From Atherinomorus stipes (Eukaryota > Chordata > Actinopteri > Atheriniformes > Atherinidae): DNA of 64,000 nt. Location of the stretch: assembly GCA_023101725.1 (NCBI GenBank), contig JALJCO010008701.1, forward strand, positions 186,001 through 250,000, read 5' to 3'. Positions 52,501 to 58,260 of this stretch are shown here, in pieces (the stretch's first letter is position 1; the number at the start of each line of letters is the position of its first letter). Both the position numbers and the translations under genes were made by a program. A model generated the notes under the pieces. That model did no database searches and was not told the origin of the DNA. It saw only the letters and a list, made by a program, of their open reading frames with translations.

Positions 52501-52864
52501 AATCAGCAGTTTATCAGTGAGTGTGTAATTTAACAATGTAAAGGTCTGTGCTTACTACATACTTAAACAGATGAAATTTAAGTATGAAAACTCACACTTT
52601 AGATGATTACTACGACAGTTAAAATGTTTTACTTACACTTAACAGTGATCGTTATTCTTACCAAAATGCTATAAATGAGAAAAAGAACAACCCACATTTT
52701 TTTCAAGAAAATTACCTGATCTGAACCATATATTGAACCATAAATTCAAAGTGTACCTCGGTGTTTGAGGGGGCCACAGAGAACAAGCTGCTGTCCAGCT
52801 GAGGACCTTCTGGATGCAGGTAGTTCTCCCCGTCCATGGCCAGCGCTGAGGTGAGGGTGGGCAT
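2698..52864 (-). CDS. sbno2: sbno2, strawberry notch homolog 2 (31 coding exons, frame break in last exon)
   Basis: SBNO2 is a nuclear helicase-like transcriptional co-regulator; in mammals it is induced through STAT3 (IL-10, IL-6) and dampens NF-kB output. Conceptual protein is about 1593 residues if one surplus base in the last exon is ignored; mammalian SBNO2 is about 1366, the excess lying in the C-terminal tail. Visible order: N-terminal Ser/acidic region, acidic run at 202-211, Walker [10 protein letters not shown] at 299-307 (Lys306), DECH at 409-412, SAT at 442-444, basic NKRKRKPRGRQ near 644-654, [11 protein letters not shown] at 839-849, strawberry-notch C-terminal region, Gln/Ser-rich tail. 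SBNO2 rather than SBNO1: short N-terminus with an AMD start context, and tail motifs LDLT and SVIQ like SBNO2 as I recall it. The a/b fish paralogue is not resolved. Exons are listed separately. Confidence 0.95.
4552..5402. mobile_element. degenerate DNA element with AACTAAAACT-rich body, interrupted at 4875
   Basis: Left end CAAGGTTATTATAGG and right end CTATTATACTTTAGG are imperfect inverted repeats. The body is made of A-rich AACTAAAACT-type repeats and a long poly(A) run near 5334-5361. This structure is common in teleost introns. It is split by the element at 4875-5243. It lies in intron 30 between exons 30 and 31. Confidence 0.45.
4875..5243. mobile_element. MITE with GGGCTGTCAAAAGATTAATC ends, nested
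   Basis: Ends GGGCTGTCAAAAGATTAATC and GATTAATCTTTTGATGGCCC are near-perfect inverted repeats 369 bp apart. TAATAAAAACT occurs just outside both ends (4863-4873 and 5244-5254), consistent with a target duplication, although the host sequence is itself repetitive. No coding sequence inside. Confidence 0.65.
5599..5917 (-). mobile_element. tRNA-derived SINE in intron 30
   Basis: Read on the minus strand, the head starts GGGGCGGCTGTGGC with an A-box-like TGGCTCAGGTAGTAG (about 5907-5893) and a B-box-like GTTTGAATCC (5860-5851), the internal Pol III promoter layout of tRNA SINEs. The body includes GGGCAAGACACTTACCCC, and the tail reads TTGAAAAGCGCGATATG. This composite is a widespread teleost SINE type. 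Same orientation as sbno2. Confidence 0.7.
5996..6186 (-). CDS. sbno2: sbno2 coding exon 30
   Basis: 191 bases, residues 1144-1208, reading [35 protein letters not shown], then [18 protein letters not shown]. Acceptor CCCCTCAG, donor GTAAGA. Conserved end of the strawberry-notch C-terminal region. Confidence 0.95.
6562..6638 (-). CDS. sbno2: sbno2 coding exon 29
   Basis: 77 bases, residues 1119-1144, reading [18 protein letters not shown] then KKCSHANW. Acceptor TTTCCAG, donor GTAAGT. Confidence 0.93.
7178..7309 (-). CDS. sbno2: sbno2 coding exon 28
   Basis: 132 bases, residues 1075-1118, reading [19 protein letters not shown], then [18 protein letters not shown] and QRYRK. Acceptor CCTGCAG, donor GTAGAA. 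Confidence 0.95.
7426..7518 (-). CDS. sbno2: sbno2 coding exon 27
   Basis: 93 bases, residues 1044-1074, reading [19 protein letters not shown], then [11 protein letters not shown]. Acceptor CCTGCAG, donor GTGAGT. Confidence 0.95.
8510..8604 (-). CDS. sbno2: sbno2 coding exon 26
   Basis: 95 bases, residues 1012-1043, reading [20 protein letters not shown], then DGQVVLYK. Acceptor CTGCCAG, donor GTAGGC. The intron between it and exon 25 holds a 23-base guanine run (8728-8750). Confidence 0.95.
8719..8750. repeat. poly(G) tract
   Basis: Eight G, one T, then 23 consecutive G, in the intron between exons 25 and 26 (poly(C) on the gene strand). Prone to sequencing error and a strong quadruplex-forming candidate in single-stranded form. 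Confidence 0.95.
8887..9030 (-). CDS. sbno2: sbno2 coding exon 25
   Basis: 144 bases, residues 964-1012, reading [36 protein letters not shown] and EGKYDMGIL. Acceptor ATCTCAG, donor GTATGA. Confidence 0.96.
9135..9206 (-). CDS. sbno2: sbno2 coding exon 24
   Basis: 72 bases, residues 940-964, reading [19 protein letters not shown] then ISTEK. Acceptor TATTTAG, donor GTAGGG. Confidence 0.95.
9321..9429 (-). CDS. sbno2: sbno2 coding exon 23
   Basis: 109 bases, residues 904-940, reading [15 protein letters not shown], then [17 protein letters not shown]. Acceptor TTTGCAG, donor GTATGT. Confidence 0.96.
9525..9596 (-). CDS. sbno2: sbno2 coding exon 22
   Basis: 72 bases, residues 880-903, reading [20 protein letters not shown] then FENK. 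Acceptor GTGCAG, donor GTAAGC. Confidence 0.95.
10487..10599 (-). CDS. sbno2: sbno2 coding exon 21
   Basis: 113 bases, residues 842-879, reading [20 protein letters not shown], then [16 protein letters not shown]. Acceptor TCTCCAG, donor GTAAAT. It is separated from exon 20 by a 2.2 kb intron. Confidence 0.97.
10600..12794. other. intron 20, non-coding with a LINE-like tail
   Basis: No exon fits here: exons 20 and 21 join in phase. Apart from the 3'-tail-like repeat near 10980-11150 and a poly(A) run at 12706-12732, no structured element was recognised. Confidence 0.6.
10960..11148 (+). mobile_element. LINE/SINE 3'-tail-like fragment
   Basis: T-rich stretch followed by GGACCCTAGCAAGAGTAG, CTAATGGGGATCCATAATAA and an A-rich end. 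The 'aatggggatcc(a)taataaa' tail is characteristic of a common teleost non-LTR retroposon family. 5' limit not determined; truncated, no coding sequence. Confidence 0.4.
12795..12930 (-). CDS. sbno2: sbno2 coding exon 20
   Basis: 136 bases, residues 797-842, reading [35 protein letters not shown] and AIQQFG. Acceptor CCTGCAG, donor GTAAGT. The motif VI-like [11 protein letters not shown] is split between this exon and the next. Confidence 0.97.
13088..13219 (-). CDS. sbno2: sbno2 coding exon 19
   Basis: 132 bases, residues 753-796, reading [38 protein letters not shown] and MSGEK. Acceptor TTTGTAG; donor GTCAGC is a weak-consensus GT site. Confidence 0.96.
13361..13482 (-). CDS. sbno2: sbno2 coding exon 18
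   Basis: 122 bases, residues 712-752, reading [19 protein letters not shown] and [18 protein letters not shown]. Acceptor TTCACAG, donor GTACAA. Confidence 0.95.
13587..13769 (-). CDS. sbno2: sbno2 coding exon 17
   Basis: 183 bases, residues 651-712. Basic [10 protein letters not shown] is followed by an acidic/Ser linker with [20 protein letters not shown] and DNDDVIFV. This linker within the helicase C region is characteristic of SBNO2. Acceptor CAATTAG, donor GTGGGT. Confidence 0.95.
13903..13985 (-). CDS. sbno2: sbno2 coding exon 16
   Basis: 83 bases, residues 623-651, reading [12 protein letters not shown], then a basic [14 protein letters not shown] run that is a probable nuclear-localisation segment. 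Acceptor CCTCTCTAG, donor GTAAGT. Confidence 0.95.
14340..14500 (+). mobile_element. LINE 3'-tail-like fragment
   Basis: Contains TGTCCTTGAGTG and AAAGGCGCTTTTAAATAAAA followed by an ATTATTA run, the usual 3' end of teleost non-LTR elements. In intron 15, plus orientation, opposite to the gene. No coding remnant recognised. Confidence 0.4.
14602..14699 (-). CDS. sbno2: sbno2 coding exon 15
   Basis: 98 bases, residues 591-623, reading [20 protein letters not shown] and RFVSAAE; start of the second RecA-like (helicase C) lobe. Acceptor CCACAG, donor GTGAGT. Confidence 0.96.
14932..15108 (-). CDS. sbno2: sbno2 coding exon 14
   Basis: 177 bases, residues 532-590, reading [32 protein letters not shown] and [18 protein letters not shown]. 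Acceptor GTGTAG; donor GTCAGC is a weak-consensus GT site. Confidence 0.96.
15206..15359 (-). CDS. sbno2: sbno2 coding exon 13
   Basis: 154 bases, residues 480-531, reading [19 protein letters not shown], then [15 protein letters not shown]. Highly conserved strawberry-notch core. Acceptor CACACAG, donor GTGAGT. Confidence 0.97.
15514..15619 (-). CDS. sbno2: sbno2 coding exon 12
   Basis: 106 bases, residues 445-480, reading [18 protein letters not shown] and FLHAIEKR. Acceptor CTTCCAG, donor GTGAAA. Confidence 0.97.
15705..15822 (-). CDS. sbno2: sbno2 coding exon 11 (DECH box)
   Basis: 118 bases, residues 406-445. [11 protein letters not shown] gives the Walker B / DECH motif (409-412), and YASATG gives motif III (SAT, 442-444). 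Acceptor CACCACAG, donor GTACAC. Confidence 0.97.
15955..16098 (-). CDS. sbno2: sbno2 coding exon 10
   Basis: 144 bases, residues 358-405, reading [20 protein letters not shown], then [11 protein letters not shown] and [12 protein letters not shown]. Acceptor GATGGTAG, donor GTATCC. Phase 0 at both ends. Confidence 0.96.
16208..16298 (-). CDS. sbno2: sbno2 coding exon 9
   Basis: 91 bases, residues 327-357, reading [18 protein letters not shown] and ending HALNK. Acceptor ACCCTCAG, donor GTGAGT. Confidence 0.97.
16431..16564 (-). CDS. sbno2: sbno2 coding exon 8 (Walker A)
   Basis: 134 bases, residues 283-327. Contains [17 protein letters not shown], the Walker A / motif I of the strawberry-notch helicase-like domain (Lys306), then [16 protein letters not shown]. 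Acceptor GCTTTAG, donor GTAAGA. Confidence 0.97.
16666..16826 (-). CDS. sbno2: sbno2 coding exon 7
   Basis: 161 bases, residues 229-282, with [19 protein letters not shown] and [14 protein letters not shown], the lead-in to the ATP-binding domain (Q-motif-like position). Acceptor TCTTTAG, donor GTACAG. Confidence 0.95.
16936..17041 (-). CDS. sbno2: sbno2 coding exon 6 (acidic block)
   Basis: 106 bases, residues 194-229: Pro-rich start, then [16 protein letters not shown] and TYAEYRPSK, matching the acidic stretch before the helicase core in SBNO2. Acceptor TTTCCAG, donor GTATGC. Confidence 0.95.
17351..17437 (-). CDS. sbno2: sbno2 coding exon 5
   Basis: 87 bases, residues 165-193, reading [16 protein letters not shown] and ending PPLGGLQ. 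The acceptor is a CAGCAG tandem (NAGNAG), so one Gln codon may be alternatively included; the exon start is 17437 or 17434. Donor GTAGCC. Confidence 0.88.
18491..18664 (-). CDS. sbno2: sbno2 coding exon 4
   Basis: 174 bases, residues 107-164, starting [16 protein letters not shown] and including [12 protein letters not shown] and a TLWDIN motif; parallels the conserved N-terminal block of vertebrate SBNO2. Phase 0 at both ends. Donor GTCAGT. The alternative first exon at 33651-33710 would also splice into this exon in frame. Confidence 0.93.
22841..23352. mobile_element. Tc1/mariner-like deletion derivative, copy 1
   Basis: Left end after TATA reads GTCGTCCTCA; the right end is decayed. Minus strand 23205-22975 carries a relic of the C-terminal end of a Tc1-type transposase ([16 protein letters not shown], then LIAVISSK), so only the 3' end of the transposase gene is kept. 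Related to 29464-29956 and 47618-48132. Includes a CA microsatellite at about 22983-23001. Confidence 0.6.
24506..24518. repeat. poly(G) run
   Basis: Thirteen consecutive G within the hAT-type element at 24175-25877. Confidence 0.85.
25513..25607. repeat. GATA microsatellite followed by inverted TATC repeats
   Basis: About ten GATA units (25514-25554), then TATC units (25558-25575), then interrupted GATA-like units. The two arms are complementary and could form a hairpin. Confidence 0.9.
27085..27111. repeat. short GGCCA tandem repeat
   Basis: Four to five direct GGCCA units, the last one altered (GACCA), in intron 3. Confidence 0.8.
29464..29956. mobile_element. Tc1/mariner-like deletion derivative, copy 2
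   Basis: Ends GTCGTCCTCATTATTC and (inverted) CAGTCATCCTCAAAATT, followed on both sides by ACCCTCC-type subterminal sequence; flanked by TA (29462-29463 and 29957-29958). The interior shares with copies 1 and 3 the CACTGCAATCAAGTGTTTTC block derived from a transposase 3' end. Confidence 0.65.
30317..30521. mobile_element. palindromic hAT-type MITE (CAGGGGTCTCGAACTCCAG)
   Basis: 205 bp, almost entirely two inverted arms: CAGGGGTCTCGAACTCCAG at the left and CAGTTTGAGACCCCTG at the right, with CCTGCAGGTTTTAG in each arm. Imperfect 8-bp flanks ATATAACG and ATGTAAAG. This is a very common teleost MITE type. Confidence 0.8.
33651..33710 (-). CDS. sbno2: candidate alternative first coding exon of sbno2
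   Basis: Inside the 22.9 kb intron, an ATG at 33710 opens 20 codons ([20 protein letters not shown]) that end exactly at a good donor, AAG|GTACGG, in phase 0, matching the phase-0 start of exon 4. The spliced product would lack residues 1-106 but keep the helicase core. Support is the Kozak-like ACCC before the ATG, the phase match and the exon-like reading. The exon's 5' edge is unknown; a CACTGCAG acceptor-like site lies 14 bases before the ATG, so this could be a spliced alternative exon rather than a transcription start. The frame stays open upstream. Confidence 0.55.
33711..34340 (-). promoter_or_regulatory. candidate intronic promoter region upstream of the alternative exon
   Basis: Holds a homopurine tract on the plus strand at about 34107-34170 (runs of GGGAGG and GGGGAGG, so C-rich on the gene strand, a favourable context for Sp1/KLF/MAZ-type factors). 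It is otherwise unique sequence without an identifiable transposon, plus a short CA microsatellite near 33928-33945. No TATA box is seen. Assignment as a promoter rests only on position upstream of the alternative exon. Confidence 0.3.
36423..37256. mobile_element. TTAA-flanked MITE 1
   Basis: Begins AGTGGTAGTTCGGAATTT, and its inverted end reads AGGGATAGTTTGAAATTT. TTAA precedes (36419-36422) and follows (37257-37260). TTAA targets are used by Kolobok and piggyBac superfamilies; the end sequence resembles Kolobok-type MITEs of fishes. No transposase inside. Confidence 0.7.
39580..40029. mobile_element. TTAA-flanked MITE 2
   Basis: 450 bp. Left end AGACACAACAGAACTTTTAG; inverted right end AGACACAAAACATAACTTTT. 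TTAA at 39576-39579 and 40030-40033. Non-coding interior. Confidence 0.75.
40763..40910. mobile_element. decayed hAT-type MITE related to 30317-30521
   Basis: Arms GGGGAATCTTAAACTCCAG and CTGGAGTTTGAGACCATTG, with TATCAGGTGTGTTAGA between; diverged and with an internal deletion. Confidence 0.5.
41560..41680 (-). CDS. sbno2: sbno2 coding exon 3
   Basis: 121 bases, residues 66-106, containing [16 protein letters not shown] and ending FPQ before donor GTTAGT. Acceptor TTCTCCAG. It corresponds to the mammalian segment just before the SSYFEDFS-like block. It is isolated between introns of about 9.9 kb (5') and 22.9 kb (3'). Confidence 0.85.
43912..44382. mobile_element. hAT-type element with perfect 8-bp target duplication
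   Basis: Ends TAGGGGTTGACAATTAATC and (inverted) TAGGGCTGGATGATTATAG, flanked by CGTTTTTC at 43904-43911 and again at 44383-44390. 471 bp, no transposase frame. Confidence 0.8.
44625..45168. mobile_element. TTAA-flanked MITE 3
   Basis: 544 bp. Left end AGGCGCTATAGAAGATGTTT; inverted right end AGGCGTTATAGAAGATGTTT (19 of 20 identical). TTAA at 44621-44624 and 45169-45172. Confidence 0.8.
45643..45715 (+). pseudogene. Myb/SANT-like transposon protein fragment
   Basis: About 24 codons: [16 protein letters not shown], stop (TGA), LLQTTL. The W-x-D/E-E-V-E-x-LL pattern is that of the first helix of Myb/SANT-like domains in transposon proteins. It is broken by the TGA and by the inserted element at 45716. 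Too short to assign a family firmly. Confidence 0.4.
45716..46860. mobile_element. THAP-domain foldback element
   Basis: 1145 bp flanked by ATA on both sides (45713-45715, 46861-46863). Ends GGGGATTATCACGCTT and, inverted, GGGGATTATCACGCTT, with CTTCCTCTTCCGGGCCA in both arms. The left arm holds a THAP reading frame. About 46128-46340 is an inverted copy of the left coding sequence at about 45850-46070 (for example CTAAGGAAGAAGTGGAT is in both). A second smaller inverted pair lies at about 46390-46480 and 46510-46610, with a further copy of the arm to 46780. The whole element could fold into stacked hairpins. Confidence 0.65.
45788..46306 (+). CDS. THAP-domain ORF of transposon origin (fragment)
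   Basis: From the ATG at 45788 the frame gives about 172 residues. The first ~100 form a THAP C2CH zinc finger: C-x4-C (CSVPLC), the invariant Trp in [10 protein letters not shown]-x2-H in VCSRHF, and VPSRFQW in place of AVPxxF. THAP fingers bind DNA and occur in P-element and Kolobok transposases and THAP proteins. Beyond about 46110 the frame runs into the element's own inverted arm, so the C-terminal half is antisense read-through, not transposase. No catalytic domain is present. Confidence 0.5.
   Translation: MAQCCCSVPLCTSNKQRQPYLSFHGFSTKKTLRKKWMKAICRSEGPKLIIKQDCTYVCSRHFNDANYTTASVSKLVLADVTNFSLVKTYKRLKTGSVPSRFQWINWGLPKKGDAFRCLCVFSRTKLGTSSSWLMLACQHDCADCRLQTNVCRFIIKFGPSPRRIGHFNPLLP
47618..48132. 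mobile_element. Tc1/mariner-like deletion derivative, copy 3
   Basis: Best preserved copy: ends CAGTTGTGCTTGAAAGTTTA and, inverted, CAGTTGTGCTTTAAAGTTTA, flanked by TA on both sides (47616-47617, 48133-48134). The interior keeps the CTCTGCAATCAAGTGTTTTC and CACCTGTTGACAGGTATTTT blocks shared with copies 1 and 2. Confidence 0.75.
48344..49645. mobile_element. TTAA-flanked element 4
   Basis: 1302 bp. Left end AGTGCAGATGACAC; inverted right end AGTGCTGATGACAC; TTAA at 48340-48343 and 49646-49649. The interior is GC-richer than its surroundings, with CpG-containing motifs, but no recognisable transposase; a short frame at 48846-49088 has no domain. Confidence 0.7.
51596..51684 (-). CDS. sbno2: sbno2 coding exon 2
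   Basis: 89 bases, residues 37-66. Acceptor GTGTTTTAG, donor GTAAGT. The exon was found because exon 1 ends in phase 0 while exon 3 needs two leading bases; this is an open exon of length 3n+2 with excellent splice sites and a Ser/Gly/Gln-rich reading ([15 protein letters not shown]). It has no strong motif, so support comes from phase, position and splice sites rather than conservation. Confidence 0.7.
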
Positions 52865-52983
52865 CAGACCACAGCTTCACACATGACCACCAGCTGATTT
52901 AGACTATGCACCCTTCTACCGCCACCCACGAGCTGGCTGTGTATGAGATGGTACCTTTAACAAGGGAAAATACTCTCCATGAC
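52757..52983 (-). CDS. sbno2: sbno2 exon with start codon (coding exon 1; CDS 52757-52864)
   Basis: Encodes residues 1-36. Strong pyrimidine-rich acceptor ending TTCTTCAG lies just right of 52983; donor GTACAC starts at 52756. Start chosen at the ATG at 52864-52862, reading [15 protein letters not shown]; an in-frame TGA lies 12 bases upstream. A second in-frame ATG at 52837 (AMD context) aligns with the mammalian start region, so initiation there is possible. The 119 bases before the start are 5' UTR and contain two short upstream ORFs. The acceptor shows that at least one non-coding exon lies further right. Confidence 0.85.
52864..52884 (-). promoter_or_regulatory. upstream ORF 2 overlapping the sbno2 start codon
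   Basis: ATG at 52884 encodes MCEAVV. Its TGA stop (52866-52864) shares a base with the sbno2 ATG (52864-52862), giving the arrangement TGATG. Ribosomes finishing this ORF would end exactly on the main start codon, a layout that can allow termination-coupled reinitiation. Confidence 0.5.
52957..52980 (-). promoter_or_regulatory. upstream ORF 1 in sbno2 5' UTR (7 codons)
   Basis: ATG at 52980, three bases into the exon, encodes MESIFPC and stops at TAA 52959-52957. It precedes the main start by about 95 bases. Upstream ORFs of this kind usually lower translation of the main frame; no function is proven here. Confidence 0.5.
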
Positions 52984-55900
52984 CTGAAGAAGAGAAAGAG
53001 GGAGGGACAAAGATGTTAGAAAAGCTTCAAAAATCAATATTGTATAAAACAGTCAACCACAATCCATTAGCGTCACTCAGTTAGTCAGAGTAGGTGGCGA
53101 TCATGTGACTGCAATACATCTTGTGATTCATTTAATTCCATAAGAAGACATGAATGAAAACTCCTTGAGTGTTAACATGTTGAAATACAATAACAGTATT
53201 CATATGGAGCTAATTAAAGAAACAACAGGCTCCTCATTCCAAGTCTGATTCCAGCTGCATTTGCAACCACAAAACTGAACTCTGATCTTAGTCACAACCC
53301 GGATTGAGATTAGATCCGATTGATTGATAGCCCTCATTAGCTGGTTGTCATCTGACATTACTGAAGGTTTCAAATTCATTTGAGGACCTATTAAGACCAC
53401 AGTGGGAGGTCCTCAGTGCAAATCATATGGAATCAAGAAATGCTGAAAAAAATACAAGTACGCTGCACAGAGTTGTAAATTTTAACACAATAAAACTGAG
53501 TGTATACACACACTTTCACTTTCTGTCTGAATATTACAGCAAATTATAGTTCAACCTGTACATGTGCCCAATGAAAAGGCAGGTCAAACTGGCTCGACTG
53601 GACTGACTGGACACAGGTAGAGGGCTTTCCGCCACGCTGCAAAGATTCCCACTCCAATCTCTTCAACACGCACACTGGCACATATGGTACTTTTATCCTG
53701 GTCTAAAGAGATTTCATATCATCAGCTTGACTCACATTGCTTTTGCAACCCGTGAATATTTCCAGTAAAATATTTGCATGCTCTTAAAAGACCAGACAAC
53801 AACTCAATTTCCAGACAAAAACTGAGCCTATTAAAGAATTTTCTTCAACTTGTAGGGAGAATTTTTTGCTATTAATGTTTCCAGGTGTGCTGTCCAAGCA
53901 AACAGACAGGCAACAAAAAGAAAAACCTAAACCCTTGAGCAGGTTTCCCGTGCCTCATCTTATGCTGTGCTGAAAATCAGTACAAACGTGTTTTGAAAGC
54001 TCCCCCTTATTCTACAATGAAATATTTCTGTCCTGATGGGAGTGGTCTTTTATTTACTGTCTCTAACAAGTATTTGATGATGTCAATCATTTGCTATGTT
54101 GCCTTCAATGACAACAGCTAAACAGCACTCGAAGAGTTTTGGTAAAAAAAATCTCTGTTTTCTGCAAACAATAAACACCAGATTAAAGAATATATTTGTA
54201 AAAATTCCCTCTGGCAGCATCCAAAGGTCATAAACAAGCAATCTCAAGTTGCACATGTTTTGCTTTCCATCTATTTTTCCCCCTTTTTCTTAAATGCATC
54301 ACCCATCAGCAAATAACAAGGTAGTATAAAAGAACATGACTGAAATTGGTGCTGTGAAGTACTTTTACCCTTATTTAGTGGACTGCAGGGAAGCAGGGGT
54401 ATGCTTCTGTTTAGATTTACAATCTAAGCTTCCCAGATAAGCTCCCCATCATTTCAAGAGCTAACAATTACTTTTAAAAAAGAAAAAAAGAAGTATGATT
54501 TACTAAAAAACCCTAAATCAAATATAGCAGCTTGCATTTCTGTTACTTACAGGTAAGTCTCATATAATAAATAGAGATCATGAACGAGTTTATCTTCAGC
54601 TCATATGTATTGAGAACATGTGTGTTTCCCCTTTATGTTGAGGGAACATCATATAAAATACTAAATCCACTTTAACTACAAGAACAAAAACATGTAATCA
54701 AACTGAATTCCAGTCCAAATGCTTCACAAATGTCCACCAGTTTGACAAGCAAAATCTTTCAGCACTTTGCGCTCGATGTCTGCGTAACATCAGTAACACT
54801 CTCTTGCAACAAACTAATCAAACTGCTCCCCTCCTTCCCCTCCTTCCCCTCACCCTTCCTTCATTCCTCCCTCCACTTTTCTCCCAATCTGGAACACAGG
54901 CCAGACGTGTTCACTGGGGATAAAGCTGAGGTAATAAATCCTAATAGAGTTCATGTGGATCTAAATAAGAGGACCTTTGTGTGTCTGAGTGTGTGCATGT
55001 GAGGGAGATAGAGACCTAACCCGACATATCCCCTGCTCATATGGCCAATAGACACAAAGGGAGGCCATTTTCCCTGCAGGCTGCCAGTCTGATACCGTCT
55101 GGATAAGGGTGAAACAAATGTGGGGGAGCACAACGGTAACAACCAACATATTACTGAGGCAGGAGATCAGAGGCAGAAGTATATGATTTAAAACACATTA
55201 TATTCCATGAAAACAATATTTGGGAAAGATAAGTATAACATGTAAGCAAAATGATTTGTGACCGGACATGTGACAGCAGAAACCACTTAACTTTTCCTCT
55301 TTAGTCTCAGCTTGTGCCCCTATCTCCCCATTCCCCCTTCAAAGCTAGCTTACCACCATTACAATAAAATCAGTCAATAAAATAAAGTATTTCTCATTTT
55401 TTCATTAATTTTCATTTCATTTTCATTACATCTTCAAAATAAATGGCTTATTTTTCAACATTCTTATTTATAAGAAACAAGTATTTCCTCTACCTCTTCC
55501 TGGAATGTTGCATGTACCTCATTCCCTCTACCACCCTCCAAAGCCATGCTGGTGTCTGTCTCTTAGCAACAGAAAAATGTGTCTTTTGCCTCCCCTGGTG
55601 CCACAACCCCCACCCGTCCAGAGAGCCTCTGAGGATAATCGATACTGATTATTGTAAGAGTGGTCCCAGATATTCTCTTCCTGTAAGGTCTCTCATTACC
55701 GGAAAACAGCAGAACCCCCGCTCCTATCTCCTGCAGGGAGGTGACGAGGCAAGCTATCACAAGGAAGAAATGGGTTATCAGTATGTGAGAAAAAAAAAAA
55801 AAAAAAAACAACTCCTGAAGAGAACTGTCCACTTCAGGATAAGGGACATAAGGAGTCAATACAACAAAAAGCATAAAAATAAAAGTAGCAAAGTACGACC

Positions 55901-57229
55901 CTGCTTTGAAACTTTTATACTACTGAAGCCCCTCTGCAGTGAACTGAACTGAGTCTTCTGGAGTGTAATCCTTTCAATCCGTTCATCACGTCAAAGGTTA
56001 CTGCTGGTTTTTGTGTAGCCCTCTCTGATGTGTCTCCACCTCTCTCTCTCTCTGGGTGGTCTGATGTAAGAGTTTTCTGCAGCCAGATTAATCCATTTCA
56101 TGTGCAGCATTTGTACAAACTTTAAAAACTGAGACAAAACGCACACACTGGTCACATAAAAACTCATTACGCGACCAGACGAGAGACTGCTGGAGCAAAA
56201 ATAGACTTTGACTTGTAAAATGATAGTTTCTGTGATGTGACAATACAACAGGCCATTTGGTTTCCTTAAGCTGCTTGAGTCACTGAAATTAACAAGCAAC
56301 ACACCTCCATTTTTGTTTGTTTGTTTTTAAATGATACAAGGCGCTTTAGCTGCAGAATCCTACATGTTCTTACAGGTACTGTAAGTAGAAGCTACTGTGT
56401 GGTTTTAATGGTTATCTGATTATGTGCTGTGGCCTTTGCTACCCTGTCAGAGCACATGGCGATCATCCAGGGAAGTGTGACTTCCTTAAGCTGCTAAGAC
56501 ACAATTAATGCTCACGAGGAGAACCACAACCCTGCCTGCGCGCGCGTGTGCCATCTCACTAACAAATGCACAATCACATGTGCAGTGTTGATATAAAATC
56601 ATAATTTTCCACGCGATACCATTCTTGTGCAAATACATATCACAAAGGACATTGCTCATCAAGCACGAATGTGACTCTCAGGCTTTTATATCAATTCTTG
56701 TAAAACACATTTGTCTATAAATGAAATGACAAAACTGGCACTCAAAGGTTGCATGAGAAAACGATGAATTTCTGCAGTTTAAAGCCATAGTTCATATCAC
56801 ACTCTATCTTGAGTAGCAGTGTGGCACTACTATTCTAAATATTAAGCTACATTTTTAAAATCTCATGTCAGTGATGAAATCTGCAGCCTTGTTAGTTCTC
56901 ATGTGTTCTCATTCATCTTTTTTAGGACAATGATAAGGGGCCACAAAAAACTCATTATAATTAGTTCTACTCAGTCTTTATTAAACACATGTTTTTTCAT
57001 TGTTGTGTCACCATTTAAGGACGGTGTCCGTGAATGGTCAATCAACTTTTTGTGTAAAGTGAAAGCCTTTAAAGCCTTATTATGCTCCCTGACAGAGCAG
57101 CAACCTCCAGTGGTCAACTGTGAAGCCACCTGGAAGTCTGAAAAAATTGTAGTTCACTCTTCATCAGCTGGGGACTGGCAGCAAAACAGCAACTTCACAG
57201 CATAAATAAACATGTTTACAGCCTAGTTC

Positions 57230-57680
57230 AAAAAATCATTTTAGGTTCTAATAGGTCAACTTTACCTTCGTGTCGTGTCTGTGCGGGGGGTGAATTTTTG
57301 ATAGACAAAAATTCTGATAGACAGGCGGCAGACTGGGTGCTGATTTTAGCCGTTGCGGCTAATAGTTAGTTCCCTGCTTGCTCTCGGGAAGACCTCTGCC
57401 TGTAGCAGAGTAGCACAACGATGGTTTTTAGCCAGCCAACAGCAAGCCCAAGCATGCCTTACCTTAGCCCACCAATTAGAGGGCTAATCTTTGTTAGCTT
57501 CTGCTAGTTTCGAGTTGCTCAGTTAGCAATTAGCTCAGAGTACGTTGGTTGTCAATCATTTGCCCATTTTTGTTTTTTCTGGGAGTGACGACACACACAA
57601 TGCTGCAAAGATGGCGATGATGGGAACGCTCAACTGGCTTCACTTTTAGCTTTTCAGAAACCAACAGGTGACGTAGTGGA
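57230..57680. mobile_element. old teleost interspersed repeat fragment, ends not defined
   Basis: Contains TTAGGTTCTAATAGGTCAAC, AAGATGGCGATGATGGGAAC and AACAGGTGACGTAG, phrases of a common fish DNA repeat. Termini and superfamily not resolved. Confidence 0.35.
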
Positions 57681-58260
57681 AGGTTCGCCCCTCTTTTTAA
57701 TGATCTATGTCCTTGACCTACGAAAAAGGTACATCAATTTCAGAGCCACCTTCATACATCCATGCATCTTTTACATTGCCATGGTCATTAAGCCAATTAA
57801 TCCACCAGTCAGCAGTGCTGAGTTCCAAGTTCCTCTCCGTGAGCTGCTGTCAGTTTAAGACTATGGTTCGGGACAGTGCTCCACCGTTGTTTACAACTGC
57901 CAAATATGCCAGACACACTCACACAGTCATTCTTCAACAACTCTGCCATTACTACAAATGTTTCCATCATCTGCTTCTTGTTCTTCTTCTGCTTTTTTCC
58001 CCCTACTGTTTCGCTTCTCTGGTTTTTCTTTTCACTGGTTGCATGTTAGCTTTGCAGCTCCACACTGACCCTGCAGTTTCTGGTGGCACTGCTCCGTTTT
58101 CTGCATCAACTGACAGATGCACAAGCCCCCTGAAAACAGACCAAATTACACATATAACCGATGGAGGAGACGGAAGAAACTGTCCAGCGAAACTGTCCGT
58201 CCGACCTTTAAGTCTATCAAATGATCTATGGGCTTGGTTGAGGGTGACACAAGACTAACT

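Noticed and set aside
55443..55952. 169-codon plus-strand frame
   Set aside because: Includes a lysine run from poly(A) and no domain; no splice or promoter context seen.
57707..58258. 183-codon plus-strand frame
   Set aside because: Begins in an old repeat and stops at the edge of the element at 58261; no domain recognised.
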